The notes under the pieces: model-generated
Database searches by the model: none
The model's input: only the letters and a program-made list of their open reading frames with translations
Told to the model about the DNA's origin: nothing
Assembly: GCA_964640055.1 (NCBI GenBank)
Contig: CAZXFH010000093.1
Span: 1-6,952, forward strand
From: CAZXFH01 sp964640055
GTDB taxonomy: Bacteria; Fidelibacterota; UBA2242; JAFGTP01
Reading direction: 5' to 3'
Length of the DNA: 6,952 nucleotides
Translations under genes and position numbers: made by a program
Shown here: one piece after another, positions 1-5,769 of the stretch
Numbering within the stretch: position 1 is the stretch's first letter
How the letters are laid out: the number at the start of each line of letters is the position of its first letter

Positions 1-42
1 CACCTAACATATGTTTATACGACCTGATTGATCCGCCCCCCC

Positions 43-82
43 TGTTTCTGTATTTAGACATAAATGTCTTGATACAGAAATA
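43..82. repeat. Long inverted repeat (two-part hairpin)
   Basis: The arms are TTTCTGTAT (45-53) with ATACAGAAA (72-80), then AGACAT (56-61) with ATGTCT (64-69), around a 2-base centre AA (62-63). Fifteen pairs form with a single two-base internal mismatch (54-55 against 70-71). The outer bases 43-44 and 81-82 extend it with one wobble and one A-T pair. All pairs share the same centre, so this is one structure. It could be a protein-binding dyad, a recombination or transposition end, or an RNA hairpin at the 3' end of the intI operon transcript; the sequence does not decide. Confidence 0.8.
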
Positions 83-93
83 TTTTTCCAAGG

Positions 94-137
94 TTTCTGT
101 ATTCAGAAATATTGTGGTGGCTGTATCTGGAAATAAT
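94..137. repeat. Shorter copies of the same repeat unit
   Basis: TTTCTG (94-99) pairs with CAGAAA (104-109) across a TATT loop. The copy shares TTTCTGTATT with 45-54 and CAGAAATATT with 75-84, so it looks like the 43-84 unit with its centre missing. A third, degraded copy may lie at 121-137 (CTGTATCTGGAAATAAT). Three related copies in under 100 bases suggest an array of binding sites or remnants of a small repeat family, not chance. The function is unknown. Confidence 0.6.
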
Positions 138-174
138 GCGTCCAATTTTAACCTAACCTGAAATCTGTTTTATA

Positions 175-522
175 TTAATGATTTATGATCCGTTTGTCAA
201 GTCCCAAAGAAACAGCCTCACGATAAGGCAACTCCCAATAACCGGCAGCCTTATTCCAGCGGCCACCAGCCGAACGGATCAGGCGACCAATTTGCACTTC
301 GCCATATTTCACCGCCAGATGCACAATTTTATTGACCGGCGTATCATGCCTGCGCGGCTCCCAGGGTGTCTCGTCAACAATGATTTCCACGGTGGTTTTC
401 CGGCGTTTGTGCTTGGCAGAATAAATATAACGAACCTTGACTAATTTGTCCCCATACCGTACAACCCACCGCTTGGTGCCTGGTAATCCCGGCTTAAGGG
501 TACGAATTGATCTCTTCACCAT
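175..522 (-). CDS. Small basic protein encoded directly downstream of the integron-type integrase; function unknown
   Basis: Encodes 115 residues. The start is supported by a purine-rich Shine-Dalgarno-like AAAGGGA seven bases before the ATG, and by the 33-base gap to the integrase stop on the same strand, which suggests co-transcription. The protein is very rich in Lys and Arg, especially in the first 45 residues (RSIRTLKPGLPGTKRW, then VRYIYSAKHKRRKTTVEI). It has no signal peptide or membrane segment, so a cytoplasmic nucleic-acid-binding role is plausible. The C-terminal half has an AVKYGEVQIGRLIRSAGGRW stretch followed by a tryptophan-spaced WNKAAGYWEL motif, reminiscent of small GxxW-x6-W proteins. 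From memory, similar proteins (RT[IL]KPG..GTK near the start, ending in a GG.W....W.L segment) often sit beside tyrosine recombinases in diverse bacteria, but I could not run a search. The overlapping plus-strand frame is not credible. Confidence 0.75.
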   Translation of the reverse strand: MVKRSIRTLKPGLPGTKRWVVRYGDKLVKVRYIYSAKHKRRKTTVEIIVDETPWEPRRHDTPVNKIVHLAVKYGEVQIGRLIRSAGGRWNKAAGYWELPYREAVSLGLDKRIINH

Positions 523-555
523 AATTATCCCTTTTTAAATTGTCCGCTCCCAGAC

Positions 556-1533
556 CTAAAACCGGTCCGCCGGACTTTTAATCCCAAACCGACCTTTCTT
601 CAGCACATGGGTATAGACCATGGTGGTCTGCAGCGAACGATGACCAAGCAATTCCTGTACCGTGCGGATATCTGCACCGTCCGCCAGCAAGTGCGTGGCA
701 AAGCTATGCCGAAAACTATGGCAGCCCCCCTGCTTGTGAATACCTGCTTTTCTCATGGCTGTTTTTACCGCGCGCTGTAAGACACGCTCATGGATATGGT
801 GGCGCCGCACAATCCCGGTGCGCGGATCTTTGGATAATCCTTTGGCCGGAAACAGATAACGCCAGCCAATTTCCCGGCCTGCCTGGGGATATTTACGCGC
901 CAGTCCGTCCGGTAAATAAACAGAATCATATCCATTCCGGAGATCCTGCCGGTGAACTTCAATGACCCGGTTGATTTGCCTGTGCAGATCAGCTTTAACG
1001 GTTTCCGGTAAGATGGATATGCGATCCTTGTCACCCTTACCACCCCGGACAAGAATCTGGCAAGTTTCAAAATCAATATCCTTTACCCGCAACTGCAGAC
1101 ATTCGGTCAGGCGCAATCCCGCACCGTAAAGCAAGGTGGCCATGAGTTTGTAAACACCGGAAAGTTCGGCCAGGATCCGCTGCACCTCGCTTCTGGTAAA
1201 GACCACCGGTATCCGTTTGGCCCGCTTGGCCCACTGAATTGAGCTGAATTCGCCGAGCGCTTTATGCAAAACATGTTTATATAAGTAAACGATCGCACAT
1301 AACGCTTGGTTTTGGGTAGACGCTGATACATTGCGGTTAACCGCCAGATGTGACAGGAATTGGGTGATCTCCCTTGCTCCCATCTTACCGGGATGCTGTT
1401 TTTTATGAAATAAAATGAACCGTTTGACCCACTGTACATAGGCCTGTTCGGTACGGTAACTGTAATGTTTGATGCGGATGGATTCCCGCAGTTGATCTAA
1501 TAATTTTAATGGTTTCTGACTGGATTTATCCAT
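556..1533 (-). CDS. intI: Integron-type tyrosine recombinase (IntI-like integrase)
   Basis: Encodes 325 residues, close to the usual 320-340 of IntI proteins. The N-terminal SAM-like core-binding domain covers about residues 10-95 (HYSYRTEQAYVQWVKRFI is the typical opening). The catalytic domain covers about 108-318. All tyrosine-recombinase residues are visible: R141 in GAGLRLTECLQLRVKDI, K166 in GGKGDKDR, H272 and R275 in HSFRHSFATHLL, H298 in LLGH, and nucleophile Y307 in VYTHV. The IntI-specific insertion is present at about 205-247 (YLPDGLARKYPQA, FPA, DPRTG, RRHHI), which separates it from XerC/XerD and phage integrases. In integrons this enzyme recombines the attI site with folded single-stranded attC sites of gene cassettes. 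The start has only a weak ribosome site (AAGATGAG). Upstream, where attI would be expected, the assembly has a gap. No attC site was recognised, so the enzyme may be solitary. Confidence 0.95.
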   Translation of the reverse strand: MDKSSQKPLKLLDQLRESIRIKHYSYRTEQAYVQWVKRFILFHKKQHPGKMGAREITQFLSHLAVNRNVSASTQNQALCAIVYLYKHVLHKALGEFSSIQWAKRAKRIPVVFTRSEVQRILAELSGVYKLMATLLYGAGLRLTECLQLRVKDIDFETCQILVRGGKGDKDRISILPETVKADLHRQINRVIEVHRQDLRNGYDSVYLPDGLARKYPQAGREIGWRYLFPAKGLSKDPRTGIVRRHHIHERVLQRAVKTAMRKAGIHKQGGCHSFRHSFATHLLADGADIRTVQELLGHRSLQTTMVYTHVLKKGRFGIKSPADRF

Positions 1534-1591
1534 TACTCATCTTAATATATTTTAAACACGTTGACTGCAGACGGCTTTTTCTGATTCTATT

Positions 1592-1615
1592 CCGCCCCTA
1601 CGGGGCGGTATTTTT
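1592..1615 (+). repeat. GC-rich perfect hairpin followed by T-rich tract
   Basis: CCGCCCC (1592-1598) and GGGGCGG (1602-1608) pair perfectly around a TAC loop, followed by TATTTTT. This has the form of an intrinsic terminator read on the plus strand, but no plus-strand gene precedes it; the region is the 5' side of intI. It could equally be a subterminal hairpin of a small repeat or insertion element whose body lies in the adjacent gap. The motif is certain, the role is not. Confidence 0.6.
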
Positions 1616-1635
1616 AGAGGATTGTGTCGTTGCTA

Positions 1636-1735
1636 NNNNNNNNNNNNNNNNNNNNNNNNNNNNNNNNNNNNNNNNNNNNNNNNNNNNNNNNNNNNNNNNN
1701 NNNNNNNNNNNNNNNNNNNNNNNNNNNNNNNNNNN
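1636..1735. other. Assembly gap (100 N)
   Basis: Exactly one hundred unknown bases, the conventional placeholder for a scaffold join of unknown size. Frames running through it are meaningless. Both edges carry short inverted repeats, which suggests that assembly broke at a repetitive element. Confidence 0.99.
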
Positions 1736-1769
1736 GATAGATATAGCTATCCGTTACCGCCTAATCAGG

Positions 1770-1787
1770 GCGTCCCTTTAGGGACGC
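1770..1787. repeat. Perfect hairpin right of the assembly gap
   Basis: GCGTCCC (1770-1776) and GGGACGC (1781-1787) pair perfectly around a TTTA loop. It resembles in size and layout (7-base GC-rich stem, tiny loop) the hairpin on the other side of the gap. The stems differ in sequence, so the two are not simply inverted copies. Paired but non-identical subterminal hairpins are known at the ends of IS200/IS605-type and REP/RAYT elements; applying that here is inference. Confidence 0.6.
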
Positions 1788-2208
1788 AATATGTATTAAA
1801 AGAAAGAAGAGAGCAATCCATTGGGTTGTGCGGGCATATTGGCTTAATCCTGACATCTGCAATGGCCTTTGGGCTTTATTCTTTTGCTTCCGGCAAGGCT
1901 TCGCCCCGTCAGTCCCAGGGTACTGAGGAGCATTCAGATCTGGTCAGACATCCTTCCGAATTGCCGGGCCGGTTCAAATCATTATTTTAGGATGGAAAAC
2001 ACATCACATCGCAGGGCCGTATTTTTTTCATTTTATCAATCGCCGCTGCCATTGTCAAGTTAAAAATAAATCCGAAATCAATTGAACCGGTTATCCCCCG
2101 GACTGGTCCGAAAAAGGTTAATTTTTTGGCTGCACTTTCGTATATTGTTTTCCGTATTATTTATCAACCGCCTGATCCAGGCTGGCCGAATATTAGAAAG
2201 AAAGCACA

Positions 2209-3912
2209 ATGGTTTTTAAGATATTCATGCGCAAATCAATCTGCCGGGCCTTAGGCCTCCTCTTTCTAAGTGGGCCCCCCTTAGCGGCTGGCACCATCAG
2301 CGGGGTGGTGCAGGACACGATCACCCATAAAGCCATCCGCAATGTGGCAGTGATTCTCAGCAACCAGGACAACAGTACCACAGACACGGTTTATACGGAT
2401 TATAACGGCCACTGGAGCTATACCTCCAGCGGGGTGACGATTGACCCAACCAACAATCTGCCGCAGCACTTTGCACTGGCCCAGAATTATCCCAATCCCT
2501 TCAATCCCAGCACCCGGATTGAATTTTCCCTCAACGCCCCCGGCCGGGTCGATATCACGGTGCATAATGTGCTGGGTCAACAGGTGGATCATAAATCACG
2601 CCAGCTGCCGGCCGGCAATCACCGCATCGACTGGCACAGTCAGGGCAGCAGCGGGATCTATTTCTATACCCTGCGCTTCAAGGGACAGACCATTACCCGC
2701 AAAATGCTGCAGCTGGAAGGCGGTCAGTCCGGCGGCCTGGGCCGCTTTCGCTCCGGAGCACCCTTAAAAACATCCGCATTAAACAAAGCGACTGCAACCG
2801 AGCTGCAGATCATCTTTAAACACCTGGCTTATCTCAGTGACACGCTGACCACAGCGGTGTCCGGCGGTGAAAATTTCAATACCCGGCTGCTCAGCGTGCA
2901 CCATCAGGCCACCCTGATCGATCTGCATAACGATGTGCTCGAAAAAATGATTGACGATACCAGTTACTCCCTGATGCCGGAACATATCTACAACCACACC
3001 GATATCCCGCGCATGATCATCGGCGGGGTGGATGTCCAGTTCTTTGCGGTCTGGATCCGGCCGGAAGACAATATCAACAACTATTTTTCCAAGGCCGGCG
3101 AAGCCCTGAGTCTGTTCCAGCGCGAGATGCAGCGCTATCCGGAATACATCGGGCAGGCGCGCACGCCGGCCGCAGCAGAAGCCATTAATCAGCAAGGCAA
3201 GATCGCCGCGGTGCTGGCCGTGGAAGGCGGACACCATATTGACAACAGCCTCGATAACCTGTTCGCCCTCTATGAATCCGGCATGCGCTACCTGACCATC
3301 ACCTGGAACAACAGCACCGACTGGGCGGTTTCAGCAAAGGATGAGTATGACGGGCAAAGCGGCGGGTTGAGCGATTTCGGCCGCCAGGTGATCCGCACCC
3401 TGGACTCCCTGGGCGTGATCATTGATATCTCCCATGTGGGCATTCAGACCACTGCAGATATACTGGCGGTTACGGAGAATCCCATTGTGGCTACCCACTC
3501 CGGCGTGCGCGCCCTGCGGGACCATTACCGCAATCTGTGGGATGACCAGATTCAGGCGATTGCCAACAGTGGCGGAGTAATCGGGATTGTCTTTTATCCA
3601 CCTTTCCTGGCCTCCTGGGGTACCAATGTGAGTATCAGCCATGTGATCCAGCATATCGATTATATTGTTGATCTGGTGGGCATCGACTATGTGGCCCTGG
3701 GCTCGGATTTTGACGGCATTGGCACCAATACCGTTTCCGGACTCTATGACGTCTCCAAATTTCCTGATCTGACCATAGCGTTACTGGAACATGGTTATAC
3801 CCGGGCCGAGGTGGAAAAAATCCTGGGCAAAAATTTCCAGCGCGTTTTTAATACCGTCTGTGGTACGGCCCCGGCACTCTCGGAAAAAGTAAGTCCGGCC
3901 CCTTCAGACTAG
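2209..3912 (+). CDS. Exported M19-family (membrane/renal type) dipeptidase with an internal sorting-like domain
   Basis: Encodes 567 residues. A signal peptide covers about 1-27 (basic residues, then ALGLLFLSGPPLAA), with no lipobox cysteine. Residues about 28-75 look like a carboxypeptidase-regulatory-like beta domain (TISGVVQDTITHKAIRNVAV, then YTDYNGHWSY). Residues about 86-170 match type-IX secretion sorting domains of FCB bacteria: NYPNPFNPSTRIEFSL, VHNVLGQQV, GIYFYTL, KMLQL. Residues about 235-550 form a full M19 metallopeptidase, which hydrolyses dipeptides at a two-zinc centre. Likely ligands are H240 and D242 (DLHND), E339 (VEGG), H409 (DISHVG) and H430 (THSG), with D500 (SDFDG) catalytic. 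The position of the usual substrate-binding His in LTLTHN-type members reads TITWNN here, a variant I associate with another M19 subgroup. AGAAAGAAAG before 2209 favours that start over the internal ATG at 2227. The gene stands alone on its strand. M19 membership is sure; substrate and final location are not. Confidence 0.93.
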   Translation: MVFKIFMRKSICRALGLLFLSGPPLAAGTISGVVQDTITHKAIRNVAVILSNQDNSTTDTVYTDYNGHWSYTSSGVTIDPTNNLPQHFALAQNYPNPFNPSTRIEFSLNAPGRVDITVHNVLGQQVDHKSRQLPAGNHRIDWHSQGSSGIYFYTLRFKGQTITRKMLQLEGGQSGGLGRFRSGAPLKTSALNKATATELQIIFKHLAYLSDTLTTAVSGGENFNTRLLSVHHQATLIDLHNDVLEKMIDDTSYSLMPEHIYNHTDIPRMIIGGVDVQFFAVWIRPEDNINNYFSKAGEALSLFQREMQRYPEYIGQARTPAAAEAINQQGKIAAVLAVEGGHHIDNSLDNLFALYESGMRYLTITWNNSTDWAVSAKDEYDGQSGGLSDFGRQVIRTLDSLGVIIDISHVGIQTTADILAVTENPIVATHSGVRALRDHYRNLWDDQIQAIANSGGVIGIVFYPPFLASWGTNVSISHVIQHIDYIVDLVGIDYVALGSDFDGIGTNTVSGLYDVSKFPDLTIALLEHGYTRAEVEKILGKNFQRVFNTVCGTAPALSEKVSPAPSD

Positions 3913-4079
3913 CCCCCACAGTTTCAAGAATCAATCCCAGAGATAAAATATATATTGCATAGAATGTATTATTATATTGATTATGTTGTTATTCTATTAA
4001 TTATTATGTGGCAATTTCAACAAATCTATATAGAGTATAACAAACTGAATTTTATGGATTTATGCTTTAATAATCTGTA

Positions 4080-4100
4080 CCGGGCCTAAGCACAGCCCGG
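4080..4100. terminator. GC-rich hairpin between convergent genes, possible weak terminator
   Basis: CCGGGC (4080-4085) and GCCCGG (4095-4100) pair around a 9-base loop in otherwise AT-rich sequence, between two genes that point at each other. A T-run on the plus strand (4112-4116) comes only 11 bases after the stem, and none follows on the minus strand, so this is not a textbook intrinsic terminator. The position just past the stop codon of the minus-strand gene makes transcription termination or 3'-end protection the most likely role. Confidence 0.4.
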
Positions 4101-4114
4101 GTGGTAATCAATTT

Positions 4115-5557
4115 TTAGGTCTTTTGTTGCGCCTGCAGGAGCTGGACACCCCGGTCAGTGGTCTGATAGGCCTGACCCCGGGCACGGGGTTTGGTTTTGG
4201 TGCGGCTGAGCAGACCGGCCTTGAGCAGCTTACTGATATAGGTCCGTGACAGGTTACTGCGTGATTTCGTTACCCCCGGGGCTGTTTCCAGCCGTGTTTG
4301 TATTTCGGTCAGTCGCCGGGGCACTTTCGCACAGGCCCTTAAGATCGCCAGGTTAATATCCCCGATCAATTTTTCATCCACATCGGGTCGTTTAATGGTT
4401 TTCTTGAAGCGTACAATAAAATGATCCAGGTGTTCGATATACTGCACGTTAATATAGGTATAATTTGCACACAGCCGTTTGATCAGTATCAGCCCCTGTA
4501 ACTCAGACTGTTTGATGCCAAAGGTCTTAAAGACAGCGGCGATCTTGGGATTGCGCGGGATGCAGGGATAGCGGTCAGCGGTCACCTGCACCTCCGGGGC
4601 CAGATTTCCCGGACTGATAATTTCCAAAGTGCGCGGCGTTTCCACGATCCTGATCGGTTCCCGGATCCCATAATCACGGTGGACCAGGGCATTCACCAGC
4701 GCTTCCACCACTGCTTTTAGCGGGTATTCATACTTATGCGCCGCGAACACATTATTGATCGTGGCGCCCTTTTTAAGCCGCTGGAAGAGAATGTTCTTAA
4801 TTTTAATGAACTGGTTGACCAGGCAATCCGCCACTCGCATATTGGGTTCAGAGCGGTCCTTGACCTGCCATTCAACACAGGCCTCCGGATTAAGGGCGTT
4901 CAGCATCTCCTGATCATAGACCAGGGCTCCCTCCAGGCATATTGTCTTGGCCTCCCTATTAATCGCCCCGCTGTGCAACAACCGTTGAATGCCGCGGCTT
5001 TTCTCCCAGTACCGGGGATCTTGCAGCTTGGTGCGAATCTCTTCATCCCTGACATCGCCAAAGGGAATAAACCGGTTAAACCGGTCTGGCTCAAAAGCCA
5101 GCCGTTGCTTAAGGGTTTCACATTCATCAATCGGATAGGCGTGGTTCATATGAGCATCCCGCAGGTATATTTTTCCATCTGTGTGCGGTGCGTTGGCCGG
5201 TGATCCGGCTGACAGCTCCCCGGTCCGATACGCGGCCGGCGCGGCCGGGTCAAAGGTGATTTTTAAAACCGGATGCCCTTTTAGAACAATGACCCTGACA
5301 TGCTGCCAGGTTAGGGCAGGATAAATGTGGTCATTGATATCCTTTTTAAATTGCTGCAGCAGGGTATCGATAGACCATTCCTCTACAGCCGAAAATTGCA
5401 GGCCCTGCTGTCGGCGTTGCACACCCAGAAGCAGCTCTCCCCCGCGGGTATTGGCAAAGGCGGCTACCGTCTCCAGTATTTCAGTCCGGTGCTGATCATA
5501 ATCCGCGACCAGCTCCCGGCGATGACCTTTGCGTAATTCTGTTTTACCCGGTGCCAT
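4115..5557 (-). CDS. AlbA_2 / HATPase_c_4 putative transcriptional regulator with C-terminal winged helix
   Basis: Encodes 480 residues, cytoplasmic, without signal or membrane segments. The N-terminal Schlafen-type AlbA_2 domain (about 12-142) shows the hallmark AAFANTRGGELLLGV (32-46) and a YLRDAHMNHAYP strand (131-142); such domains are thought to bind nucleic acid. A GHKL-type ATPase-like domain follows at about 275-365: YPLKAVVEALVNALVHRDYG holds the E/N box (E285, N289, HRDY), then SPGNLAPEV and PRNPKIAAVF. The final glycine motif is degenerate (SELQGLILIKRL where family members often have EGxGI), so ATP binding may be weak or lost. A winged-helix domain lies at about 400-470. The architecture is that of proteins often annotated as RecG-like putative transcriptional regulators; the targets are unknown. 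The start is firm: AGGAGG sits eight bases upstream. Its promoter overlaps a palindrome, suggesting autoregulation. A role in phage or stress response cannot be judged here. Confidence 0.88.
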   Translation of the reverse strand: MAPGKTELRKGHRRELVADYDQHRTEILETVAAFANTRGGELLLGVQRRQQGLQFSAVEEWSIDTLLQQFKKDINDHIYPALTWQHVRVIVLKGHPVLKITFDPAAPAAYRTGELSAGSPANAPHTDGKIYLRDAHMNHAYPIDECETLKQRLAFEPDRFNRFIPFGDVRDEEIRTKLQDPRYWEKSRGIQRLLHSGAINREAKTICLEGALVYDQEMLNALNPEACVEWQVKDRSEPNMRVADCLVNQFIKIKNILFQRLKKGATINNVFAAHKYEYPLKAVVEALVNALVHRDYGIREPIRIVETPRTLEIISPGNLAPEVQVTADRYPCIPRNPKIAAVFKTFGIKQSELQGLILIKRLCANYTYINVQYIEHLDHFIVRFKKTIKRPDVDEKLIGDINLAILRACAKVPRRLTEIQTRLETAPGVTKSRSNLSRTYISKLLKAGLLSRTKTKPRARGQAYQTTDRGVQLLQAQQKT

Positions 5558-5587
5558 AGTAAAATCCTCCTGTACACATCCCGCCCC

Positions 5588-5616
5588 AATATATGCTATT
5601 TATTGATTAGAATCAA
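5588..5616 (-). promoter_or_regulatory. Putative sigma-70-type promoter of the AlbA_2 gene
   Basis: On the minus strand TTGATT (5616-5611) is followed after exactly 17 bases by TATATT (5593-5588), close to the TTGACA/TATAAT consensus. Transcription would start near 5581, giving a leader of roughly 24 bases that contains the AGGAGG ribosome site (5571-5566). It is the best-formed promoter in the window. Confidence 0.6.
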
Positions 5617-5617
5617 T
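5602..5617. promoter_or_regulatory. Palindromic candidate operator over the -35 box
   Basis: ATTGATT (5602-5608) and AATCAAT (5611-5617) form a 7+7 dyad with a 2-base centre. It completely covers the predicted -35 box, the classic arrangement for a repressor or autoregulator site. The local AT-richness raises the chance of coincidence. Confidence 0.45.
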
Positions 5618-5738
5618 TATTTATTTGATTATGTTAATTCCACTGGATTCCGGCGGTATATGACGCCTTTACAACTGCTGCTCCTCTTTAAAAGCAAACC
5701 AGAAATAATATAAACATGTGCATTATTTACATCTTCGG

Positions 5739-5752
5739 ATATTATATAATAT
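5739..5752. repeat. AT-only palindrome downstream of galE
   Basis: A perfect 14-base palindrome (ATATTATATAATAT), extended by GG and CC on the sides with one extra T. It lies about 20 bases past the galE stop in the transcription direction. A stem made only of A-T pairs without a T-run is a poor terminator, so the role is unclear. Confidence 0.4.
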
Positions 5753-5769
5753 TCCGTTCCGGCCAGACT

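Larger units (their letters stand above)
1..174. other. Non-coding region downstream of the intI operon, rich in inverted repeats
   Basis: No open reading frame of credible coding character is visible. The stretch follows the 3' end of the minus-strand pair (small protein plus integrase). It holds a cluster of related inverted repeats (43-137, listed separately), a 10-base palindrome AACATATGTT at 6-15, and two copies of ACCTAAC (2-8 and 151-157; GTTAGGT on the minus strand). A run of C at 35-42 separates the leftmost part from the repeats. No T-rich tract follows a hairpin in the minus-strand direction, so none of these is a convincing intrinsic terminator. Confidence 0.6.
1534..2208. other. 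Gene-free region containing hairpins and an assembly gap
   Basis: There is no credible gene between the intI start and the dipeptidase gene. The longest frames cross the N run or have no protein-like character. The region contains a GC-rich hairpin (1592-1608), 100 N, a short hairpin at 1736-1751 (GATAG/CTATC), another hairpin at 1770-1787, and then about 420 bases of ordinary non-coding sequence. Within that is a 9-base inverted repeat CCGGTTCAA (1969-1977) / TTGAACCGG (2082-2090) and an interrupted palindrome CGGAC-TG-GTCCG (2099-2110). The promoter of the downstream plus-strand gene must lie here, but no well-spaced -35/-10 pair stands out. If the integrase belongs to a real integron, attI should be in the left part, possibly inside the gap. 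Confidence 0.6.

Noticed and set aside
43..137. CRISPR array or LexA (SOS) box
   Set aside because: The repeats are unequally spaced with no spacers, and the CTG...CAG distances do not fit a LexA operator.
178..444. Plus-strand open frame of 88 codons
   Set aside because: It is antisense to the small basic gene on the minus strand, which has a ribosome site, operon context and protein-like composition; this frame has none of these.
1561..1590. Possible rightward promoter starting TTGACT upstream of intI (integron Pc-like)
   Set aside because: The -35 is good, but no acceptable -10 box lies 16-18 bases further on (ATTCTA/TTCTAT only).
1925..1985. tRNA-like signal (GGTTCAAATC at 1971-1980)
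   Set aside because: The five bases on either side cannot form a T-stem and no acceptor or anticodon stem can be built around it.
1622..1990. Plus-strand frame running through the N run to 1990
   Set aside because: A third of it is unknown sequence, and the remainder has no recognisable domain, start signal or neighbour support.
2779..3237. Minus-strand open frame of 152 codons inside the dipeptidase gene
   Set aside because: It is a shadow of the M19 coding sequence; its His/Asp-rich content merely mirrors the sense codons.
4736..5203. Plus-strand open frame of 155 codons
   Set aside because: It is antisense to the AlbA_2/HATPase_c_4 gene, whose motifs are clear; the plus-strand translation resembles no family and lacks a ribosome site.
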